Assembly (NCBI RefSeq): GCF_003438995.1
Contig: NZ_QSUN01000017.1
Location: forward strand, 10,862-74,861
Length of the DNA: 64,000 bases
Origin: Bacteroides sp. OM05-12
GTDB lineage: Bacteria; Bacteroidota; Bacteroidia; Bacteroidales; Bacteroidaceae
Reading direction: 5' to 3'
The notes beneath the pieces were generated by a model, which was not told the origin of the DNA, ran no database searches, and worked only from the letters and a program-made list of their open reading frames with translations. Shown in pieces: positions 9,618-16,798 of the stretch. Every line of letters starts with the position of its first letter. Within the stretch, counting starts at the first letter, position 1. Position numbers and translations under genes: made by a program.

Positions 9618-12600
9618 CTATTTTTTAATGAATCTTTGTGTGTAGGCATTCTTTCCATCCTTAACCCTGACAATATAAAAGCCCTCATCCAGACCGGAAA
9701 CATCCAACATCATTTCCATATTATCCACACCATAAACTTTGCTCAACACAACAGTTCCACTTACATTATATATTTCTATAGAGGAAATGCTACTATTCAA
9801 ACGTACTGTCAGTACATCATGAACCGGATTCGGATAAATATTCAAGGCCTCAACAGAGATTTCTTCCATACCAATCGGTTCACCTCCTGTGGTATAACCT
9901 TGCATACCATACCCATACTGGAATAAAGGATCACCATATACAGGCTCCAAGTGCTCACCAAGAATTATCTTGGAACGAATTTCTTGACGCTCTGCCGTTG
10001 TGGCTCCCAGATCAAAAGGAAGATCCCATTTCTCTGCTTGCCCTGTCAGGTTGTCTGTTCCGACTTGTTCCATAGAACGAGGGAGTTGCCAAGGTAATCG
10101 TCCTTTCGGGGCATAATCGCCAAACAACACCTGGTTCAATGCGGGACCGGCTCCATCACCCGGACGGTAGGCAATCAGAATAGCATCTGCATACTCTAAA
10201 ATATTGGACAAGACAAACGGACGAGGCATTATCAAGACAACAACAACCGGCTTACCTAAAGCACGAGCTTGTTGTAAAGTCGTCAAATCGTATTCCTCCA
10301 AATTATGTTCCGTTGCATCATGCACATAAGGCATTTCCGTATTCCACATAGTACCATGTGTATAAGTCGGCTCACCGATAATTACAATCGAGGCATCCGG
10401 ATTAGTTTCCGTATCAGAAACGGAGAATCCATTCTCCTGTCCCAATTGCCGCAAAGCCTCATACATGGTTTTAGCACCATGTTCACGGTGGAAATAACTG
10501 GTCCAGATGCGGTAAGAATCTCCATCATTCGCTCTCGAACCTACCACCCGATATCTCTTTCCTGCCGACTTATCCAAAGGAAGCACACCTTTCTCATTCT
10601 TCAATAAAGTCATTGACTGACGTGCAGCATCAATTACCAATTCCTGGCTTTCTTTTGTATACCAAGTCTCTTCATACTTACTTTTATTATCGGCATTCCC
10701 ATAAGGGTCTTCAAATACTCCCAGTTTAAACTTCACGGTAAGAATACGTTTTACAGCCTCATTAATCCGTTCTTCGCCTACTTCACGGATAAATGTATCC
10801 ATACTGAAGCCTTCAGCTCCGGGGTCGGCCCCACCCATTACGTCAGCTCCTGCCAAGGCACAATCTATCCATGCCCCCCAAGGCAGCCAATCCGTACAGA
10901 CCACACCATCAAAACCAATAATATTTCTCAAATAATCAGTAATCTTTTTGCTATCACCAGCCCCCGGACCACCCGGATCAATAAAAGAACTGCCTGCATA
11001 GCCCGGCATTACTGCACCGCCTCCGGCGTCCATGTGAGCAAACCACGGTTTCATGTGGTATTTAGCTGTTACAGCATCATATACAATCAAAGCTTCACCA
11101 CCGGCTCCCTCACCCGGCCAATGTTTTGTCGTCACCATAATAGAAGAAGGACAAAGTTCCGGCCCGTTCTGAAAACCACTAATCATGGCACGCACCATAG
11201 CTGCTGCAAAATCGGCATCTTCTCCGCATCCTTCCTGTATTCTGGGATAAAGAACTTTTGTTCCTACCTCAGCCAAAGGTCCTAAAACACCTCTTGCACC
11301 TACCGCTATCTGCTCCGTACGTTGAATATTTGTCACTTGATGAGCAATATCCAAATTACGTGAGGCAGCCATTGTGCTCTGTGTGGGATAGGTAGTTTGA
11401 TAACCGTGAATATTATCTCCGGCAGAAACAAAAGGAATACCCAATCTGGTAGTTGCCGCCGTTTTTTGTTTAAGGAACATATCACTCACCGTACCCGGTC
11501 CGAATGCCCATCCTGCCAACGGATAGTTCTGTGCATTATAAAACATCTGATAGGCTTTCTCCTCTATCGTCATCTGTGCCATAAGGTCTGTAACCCGTAC
11601 ATCTACCGGTAAACGCCAATTCTCATAATCATCAACTTTCCCGTTTTTATTCAAGTCCCTGCAACCATCTATAATTTTAATACCATCAGAGACGGCTGTC
11701 ACAGCCGGTAGATAAAGGCTGAACTGACCTAAATCCGAATTCTTGGTCTCACCATCTACTTTCGTTACAATATACCATTTATAAGTCCACCGATCAGGTA
11801 AATCCTGCGTCAGTGTGAACGAATTGGTTGCCGACTCTCCTACTTTTGTAAAACGGTCAAGCAAACTTCCGCATTTGTACCAATCATAATCATCCCGAGT
11901 AATATTGAGCCATATTTCATAAGATTGTGCACCGGACACCGTTTCCCATTCCAATGTCGGACGACGGGTATCTACTACCATTGCCTTAGATGAAGGGCGT
12001 AAAGTTTTAAAGGAAGGTTCACCGGGAAGAATCGGTTCGGGATTCGGGTTTGGATTCGGATCAATAACATCATCCGGTCCGCTACCGGGGCTATACACTT
12101 CAAATTCAAACAAAGAGTAACTGTAAGGAGTATTACGCTCTATACCCCGCATACGTATATATTGACCGACAACCGTATTGAATGTAAAATCATCTACACG
12201 AGCTTCCTGCGGCAAATTATTACCGTTAAACTCATAAGCTTTCAGCCAGTTGACATTATCCACTGAAACCTCAATCACATAATGTTTCCCCGAAGCAGCT
12301 TCCCAACGAAGAATCACCCTGCCTATATAAAACTGCAAACCCAGATTTACCGTAATACTTTCCTCATCATTGGCCTCACTCTCCCAACGTGTCGTTACAT
12401 TTCCGTCGACAGCAAAATTAGATTGATTTGCTCCGTCCCCACGGACTGAGGAACATTCGGTACTCATACCGGCGGCAATATTACCAACTCCGGTCATAAT
12501 AACATCTCCTACCGTATTATCATTCGTTCTGGTCTGCAAAGTAGCGGCTTCCGACTCATTGCCTTTGGCATCATACGCCCTGATGGAAAACGTATATTCG

Positions 12601-13943
12601 GTATCAGGAGACAGGTTACTGATTGTCATAGAGGTAGAATTACCATCTATCAGAGTTTCAAAAGCTCCGTCCTTAAATATCTTATAATGATCCACTCCTA
12701 CATTATCCGTAGAAGCCGTCCATTGCAGGAACACCGCATAGACAGCAGGAGTAGCAGTAAAATCAGTTGGAACAGTAGGCGGTTCTTTATCCGATTGTAC
12801 GTCCGGATTAACTCCATAAAGCTCCCATTCAAAAATAGAATAGCCGAAATTCTCATTACGCTTCGTACCCGTCAATCTTACATAACGCCCTACAACGTCG
12901 TCCAAGCCATATAATCCATCGATTCTGGTTCCGGCAGGCATATCACTTTTAACCAAAGCCTGAGACCATTCACTACCATCATCCGATACTTCTATCTTAT
13001 AATCCTTCGCATTAGCCGTTTCCCAGCTTATTCTCATATCGGTAACAGCATACCGATGTCCCAAATCAACTTTTATCCATTGCGGGTCCACTCCCGAGAT
13101 ACTCTCCCAACGAGTATTATAATTGCCATCAAAGGCAAAAGCCGCTTCATTGTCTCCCTTGACCGAAGAAGCCTCTACTCCATCTCCGGGAATGGATAAT
13201 TTTTCTTTATTCGGAATGGCTTCAACGAGAGCCGATGCCGATATTCCGTTATTTGTAGCGGTAACAGTATAAAATCCCGCAACAAGAGCCCTGAACACCC
13301 CTTCAGGAGAAACAGTTGCATTGTCTTCTTTCACACTCCATGATGTAGGTTGAGATAACTCGAAAGAATTCCCCATTTGGTCTTTTCCTTCGATGAAAAG
13401 GGAGAAATTCTCACCTACCTTAGTAATTAGTTTATCTTTATTCAGAAAAACGAGAGATGACAATTCCGGCGTTACGGGAGGATATACCTCAAATTCATAG
13501 ATAGAATAACCGTAGCCTAATTGGAGTTCCACACCTTGAAATTTAATGTAGCGGCACGAGATATTCTCATCGGTCAGATTAATATTGTCTGTCCTGTTAC
13601 CCGCCGCCATATCCGAATAATCTTTCTGATTCGTGAAATCAGACCCATTTGTAGAGAATGAAATATTGTAAGCTTTCGCATTGGCTGCTTCCCAATAGAT
13701 TTTAATATAACCGACAGGCTTATCCGCCCCTAAATCAACTATGAACCAGATATCATCCGCCACTGTGGATTCTTGCCACTGGTTTCCGGTAAGATTTCCG
13801 TCAAATAGTCTATCGAAACCGGCACTCGTTGCATTTGTAGAAGAGACCTTCAATCCGGTATATTTTTGAGAATACCCGTGGGCATTAAATATCACCAGAA
13901 AAATAAAAGTCAGGATTTGTATTTTTTTGATTTGTTTCATCAT
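9618..13943 (-). CDS. GH3 beta-glucosidase with three discoidin domains and T9SS-like tail
   Basis: A 1441-residue secreted glycoside hydrolase. Order: signal peptide (1-25), discoidin 1 (about 25-155), Ig-like (160-245), discoidin 2 (250-375), FN3 (385-475), discoidin 3 (485-620), a second FN3-like module (640-745), then a GH3 catalytic region (about 770-1330). The nucleophile Asp is in GVVCTDWLPW (about 1015), preceded by TTKHWPGEG. The tail contains NIYPNPVHD and GFYIVRVKDG, a clear T9SS type A sorting domain. From family knowledge GH3 releases glucose from non-reducing ends; the attached discoidin modules suggest it acts on polymer at the cell surface, unlike the plain GH3 upstream. No canonical promoter is visible just upstream, only the 14-kb repeats. 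Confidence 0.88.
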   Translation of the reverse strand: MMKQIKKIQILTFIFLVIFNAHGYSQKYTGLKVSSTNATSAGFDRLFDGNLTGNQWQESTVADDIWFIVDLGADKPVGYIKIYWEAANAKAYNISFSTNGSDFTNQKDYSDMAAGNRTDNINLTDENISCRYIKFQGVELQLGYGYSIYEFEVYPPVTPELSSLVFLNKDKLITKVGENFSLFIEGKDQMGNSFELSQPTSWSVKEDNATVSPEGVFRALVAGFYTVTATNNGISASALVEAIPNKEKLSIPGDGVEASSVKGDNEAAFAFDGNYNTRWESISGVDPQWIKVDLGHRYAVTDMRISWETANAKDYKIEVSDDGSEWSQALVKSDMPAGTRIDGLYGLDDVVGRYVRLTGTKRNENFGYSIFEWELYGVNPDVQSDKEPPTVPTDFTATPAVYAVFLQWTASTDNVGVDHYKIFKDGAFETLIDGNSTSMTISNLSPDTEYTFSIRAYDAKGNESEAATLQTRTNDNTVGDVIMTGVGNIAAGMSTECSSVRGDGANQSNFAVDGNVTTRWESEANDEESITVNLGLQFYIGRVILRWEAASGKHYVIEVSVDNVNWLKAYEFNGNNLPQEARVDDFTFNTVVGQYIRMRGIERNTPYSYSLFEFEVYSPGSGPDDVIDPNPNPNPEPILPGEPSFKTLRPSSKAMVVDTRRPTLEWETVSGAQSYEIWLNITRDDYDWYKCGSLLDRFTKVGESATNSFTLTQDLPDRWTYKWYIVTKVDGETKNSDLGQFSLYLPAVTAVSDGIKIIDGCRDLNKNGKVDDYENWRLPVDVRVTDLMAQMTIEEKAYQMFYNAQNYPLAGWAFGPGTVSDMFLKQKTAATTRLGIPFVSAGDNIHGYQTTYPTQSTMAASRNLDIAHQVTNIQRTEQIAVGARGVLGPLAEVGTKVLYPRIQEGCGEDADFAAAMVRAMISGFQNGPELCPSSIMVTTKHWPGEGAGGEALIVYDAVTAKYHMKPWFAHMDAGGGAVMPGYAGSSFIDPGGPGAGDSKKITDYLRNIIGFDGVVCTDWLPWGAWIDCALAGADVMGGADPGAEGFSMDTFIREVGEERINEAVKRILTVKFKLGVFEDPYGNADNKSKYEETWYTKESQELVIDAARQSMTLLKNEKGVLPLDKSAGKRYRVVGSRANDGDSYRIWTSYFHREHGAKTMYEALRQLGQENGFSVSDTETNPDASIVIIGEPTYTHGTMWNTEMPYVHDATEHNLEEYDLTTLQQARALGKPVVVVLIMPRPFVLSNILEYADAILIAYRPGDGAGPALNQVLFGDYAPKGRLPWQLPRSMEQVGTDNLTGQAEKWDLPFDLGATTAERQEIRSKIILGEHLEPVYGDPLFQYGYGMQGYTTGGEPIGMEEISVEALNIYPNPVHDVLTVRLNSSISSIEIYNVSGTVVLSKVYGVDNMEMMLDVSGLDEGFYIVRVKDGKNAYTQRFIKK

Positions 13944-14036
13944 TCGGATTTAATAAGATATTAATAAGATTCCGGAAGTCAAGCAGTAATCCGACTCGTT
14001 TTTTTAGCCGATTACAGAAGCAATCAACTAATCCTT

Positions 14037-14092
14037 CATCCTTCAGGAAGTTCCGGAAACACGATTAACAAAGGCTTTCGAGCTGAAGGATG
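14037..14092 (+). repeat. CATCCTTCAG hairpin element, copy 1
   Basis: CATCCTTCAG at 14037-14046 is the exact reverse complement of CTGAAGGATG at 14083-14092. The 36-bp interior (with CGGAAA, CGAT, AAAGG and TTCGAG) matches the reverse complement of the interior of the copy at 14290-14346. The two are therefore inverted copies flanking the 22-bp array. Confidence 0.7.
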
Positions 14093-14121
14093 GTTTATCC
14101 GTCAATCTTTCAGCTTCATAA

Positions 14122-14209
14122 TTTTCAAGTACCCGTATCTTTGTTTTCAAACATACGGTCGATTGAATTCAAACATACGGTCGATTGATCACAAACGTCC
14201 GTATGTTTT
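14122..14209. repeat. 22-bp-period tandem array (4 units)
   Basis: Four consecutive 22-bp units start at 14122, 14144, 14166 and 14188. Units 2 and 3 share an identical 20-bp segment containing CAAACATACGGTCGATTG; the outer units are degenerate (CCGTATCTTTG and CAAACGTCCGTATG). The array lies in the 416-bp gap between bglX and the discoidin-GH3 gene and shares the TACGGTCGATT core with the arrays at 34 and 53 kb. Confidence 0.8.
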
Positions 14210-14233
14210 TTCAATCATCATAATTATTATATA

Positions 14234-14270
14234 AACCACCGCTGATTTTATTTAAAACTCAACGGTGGTT
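14234..14270 (-). terminator. Possible terminator hairpin downstream of bglX
   Basis: AACCACCG at 14234-14241 pairs with CGGTGGTT at 14263-14270 around a 21-nt loop. On the minus strand it follows bglX and precedes an A/T-rich stretch without a continuous U-tract, so it may be only a partial terminator or a stability element. Confidence 0.4.
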
Positions 14271-14289
14271 CAGATTAAAATCCTTCAGT

Positions 14290-14346
14290 CATCCTTCAGC
14301 CCGGGAACCTTTATTCATCGCAATTTCCGCTATCGACTGAAGGATG
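14290..14346 (-). repeat. CATCCTTCAG hairpin element, copy 2 (inverted)
   Basis: CATCCTTCAG at 14290-14299 and CTGAAGGATG at 14337-14346 form a perfect 10-bp stem with a 37-nt interior. The interior resembles the reverse complement of copy 1. It begins 13 bp beyond the bglX stop codon. Confidence 0.7.
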
Positions 14347-14359
14347 AAAGACATTTCAA

Positions 14360-16597
14360 TTAATTTAAAATAAAGGATGCAGAAGTACCTGCCGCACTAC
14401 TTGGAGCTATCCAAACTTCAAACTCACCGGCTTCGGCACGTTTTACCATATCTGCATTCCAGTAAGCAAGATCCTTTTCCGTAATCTGGAAAGAAACGGT
14501 TCTACTTTGTCCGGCTTTGATAGCGACTTTCTTGAAATCTTTCAACTCTTTGACCGGGCGAACCAACGAACCTACTTTATCTCTGATGTAAAGTTGTACA
14601 ACTTCATCCGCATCATATTTTCCTGTATTGGAAACCTCACAAGTAGCAATCAATACATCACCTTTATTCATATTGGTCTTAGATAATTTCACATCCCCAT
14701 ACTTAAAAGTGGTATATGACAAACCATAACCAAACGGGAACAAAGGAGAATCACCTGCGTCCAAATGATAACTTGTAAATCCCAACGACGTCTGCTTTGC
14801 ACCAATCTCAATATCATCAATCAAAGTAATGTTGGATGCCGGACGTCCGGTATTCTTATGCGCATAATAGATAGGAACCTGTCCCACCATACGAGGAAGT
14901 GTCACCGGAAGTTTACCTGACGGAACAGCTTTGCCGAATAATAAATCAGCTAAAGCCGGACCTGCCATTGTTCCTCCATGAAATGCATACAACACAGCAT
15001 CGGCCATTTCCGTTTCCTCCGGTATTGTCAAAGGACGACCGGCCATAACAATCATCACCACCGGTTTACCCGTAGCTTTCAACGCTTTCAGCATCTCTCT
15101 TTGAGCACCCGGAAGACTTATATCCGCGCGACAACGTGCCTCTCCCGACAAAACAGCCTCTTCACCTGCAAAGAACAAGATTACATCTGCTTTTACGGCA
15201 GCAGCAACAGCTTTCTTAATACCATCCTCACTCTTATCACGACTGTAAGTCAAGCCTTGCTCTGCTATCACCTTCACATCTTTCCCACACAACTCTTTAA
15301 TTGCTGTAAGCGGAGTTACGGAGTGTTCCGGCTCTGCATCAAAGCACCATGTGCCCACCTGATCTGCCTGAGCATCGGAAAGAGGACCTACAACAGCAAC
15401 CGATTTAACGGTATTCTTTACAGGAAGTACGCCATCATTCTTCAATAGAACAGCACCTTCAATCGCTGCATTTTTCGCTTTCTGCAAAGACTCAGCGGTA
15501 TAGAATGGTTGTTCTTTTTGAATCTCTGTATAAGGATTATCAAATAACCCTAAACGGAACTTCATACGAAGAATATTGCGAACAGATTCATCCAATAACT
15601 TTTCATCAACCTGACCCGATTTTACCAAGTCTTCCAAATGAATCAGATAAGCATATCCCATCATATCCATATCAACACCCGCCAAAATAGCTTTCAATCC
15701 TGCATCTTTCAAGTCTTTGCAAAATCCGTGCGGAATCATCTGCTCAATAGAGCCCCAGTCACTAACTAGAACACCATCATATTTCCACTCATCACGCAAT
15801 ATATCACGGTTCAAGAACTTGTTTCCGGAAGAAGGTACACCATTTATATCATTAAAAGAACACATAAATGATGCAGCACCAACTTCGGCAGCTTTCTCAA
15901 ATGGGGGAAGAAAGACTTCGCGAAGCTGAATCTCCGGAATCCAAGTTGTATTATAATCTTTCCCGGATTCTGTAGCCCCATAAGCGGCAAAGTGCTTGGC
16001 ACAAGCAGCCATAGAGGTAGGAGAAGATAAATCTTCTCCCTGAAAACCTTTCACCATGGCAGCTCCCATTACAGACGTAAGATAAGGATCTTCACCACAA
16101 GACTCAGCTATACGTCCCCAACGCGGGTCACGACTTACGTCGATCATTGGAGCAAATGTCCAACGTATACCGGCTGAAGTTGCCTCCAGCGCAGCTACTC
16201 TAGCTCCATCCTCTGCCACTTGGGGATTCCATGAGGCAGCTTGCCCCAATGGAATCGGAAAAATTGTTTTAAAACCATGAATGACGTCACGAGCAAAAAT
16301 CATCGGAATATGCAAACGACTCTCTTCCACAGCAATGCGCTGTAACTCGTTGACAGTCTTCGCATCCAACTCGTTCAATATAGAACCGACTTTTCCTGCA
16401 CGAATCATACTTTTCATATCATCGGATAAGCCCGTCCCTGTCAGCTGATTCATTTGGCCGATCTTCTCCTGCAATGTCATCTTCGAGACTAATTCGTCAA
16501 TCCGCTGTTCCATTGCAGTATCTGCTTGGCTATAGGCAGCCAGAGACGTACTCACCGAAAACGCTAGTACACAAAATTTATTTAAATAACGATTCAT
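14360..16597 (-). CDS. bglX: BglX-type GH3 beta-glucosidase
   Basis: A 745-residue periplasmic beta-glucosidase that removes terminal glucose from beta-gluco-oligosaccharides. A signal peptide (about 1-24, ending AAYSQA) precedes MTLQEKIGQMNQ, the usual N-terminus of the mature enzyme. The GH3 N-terminal barrel carries KHFAAYGATESG and the nucleophile Asp in VLVSDWGSIEQM. The GH3 C-terminal domain and an FN3-like domain follow (SYTTFKYGDV, then EVVQLYIRD). Unlike its neighbours it has no discoidin domain and no T9SS-like tail, so I infer a periplasmic location downstream of SusCD import. It lies 43 bp after a small peptide gene in the operon and is followed by a long repeat-filled gap. Confidence 0.9.
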   Translation of the reverse strand: MNRYLNKFCVLAFSVSTSLAAYSQADTAMEQRIDELVSKMTLQEKIGQMNQLTGTGLSDDMKSMIRAGKVGSILNELDAKTVNELQRIAVEESRLHIPMIFARDVIHGFKTIFPIPLGQAASWNPQVAEDGARVAALEATSAGIRWTFAPMIDVSRDPRWGRIAESCGEDPYLTSVMGAAMVKGFQGEDLSSPTSMAACAKHFAAYGATESGKDYNTTWIPEIQLREVFLPPFEKAAEVGAASFMCSFNDINGVPSSGNKFLNRDILRDEWKYDGVLVSDWGSIEQMIPHGFCKDLKDAGLKAILAGVDMDMMGYAYLIHLEDLVKSGQVDEKLLDESVRNILRMKFRLGLFDNPYTEIQKEQPFYTAESLQKAKNAAIEGAVLLKNDGVLPVKNTVKSVAVVGPLSDAQADQVGTWCFDAEPEHSVTPLTAIKELCGKDVKVIAEQGLTYSRDKSEDGIKKAVAAAVKADVILFFAGEEAVLSGEARCRADISLPGAQREMLKALKATGKPVVMIVMAGRPLTIPEETEMADAVLYAFHGGTMAGPALADLLFGKAVPSGKLPVTLPRMVGQVPIYYAHKNTGRPASNITLIDDIEIGAKQTSLGFTSYHLDAGDSPLFPFGYGLSYTTFKYGDVKLSKTNMNKGDVLIATCEVSNTGKYDADEVVQLYIRDKVGSLVRPVKELKDFKKVAIKAGQSRTVSFQITEKDLAYWNADMVKRAEAGEFEVWIAPSSAAGTSASFILN

Positions 16598-16640
16598 ACT
16601 TTATATTCTCAATTATATCTATTCATATAATGTTTCCCTG

Positions 16641-16793
16641 TCATTCATTGTCAAACCAGAAATCTCTCTTTTTAGAGCCGGCAGGACCTGTATGAGGGCC
16701 TTTGCCCACACCTACACTAGAGGCTACGACTTCTTGCATTTCTATTTTTATAATTTCAACACAAGGTTTTAAATATCTACTTTTTATTTTCAT
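16641..16793 (-). CDS. Small peptide gene (50 aa) inside the glucan operon
   Basis: An in-frame 50-codon gene, ATG at 16793 and TGA at 16641-16643, beginning 5 nt after the stop of the discoidin protein gene. An AAGG Shine-Dalgarno overlaps that stop, which suggests translational coupling. The product starts MKIKSRYLKPCVEIIKIEMQ, continues EVVASSVGVGKGPHTGP and ends KKRDFWFDNE. It has no signal peptide or membrane helix. It has the layout of the many tiny Bacteroidales proteins that pair a Tyr-x-x-Pro...Glu N-terminus with a Ser/Gly-rich middle and an acidic aromatic end. Their function is unsettled and I do not assign one. It could equally be a RiPP-like precursor, although no modifying enzyme is nearby. 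Confidence 0.6.
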   Translation of the reverse strand: MKIKSRYLKPCVEIIKIEMQEVVASSVGVGKGPHTGPAGSKKRDFWFDNE

Positions 16794-16798
16794 AGACC

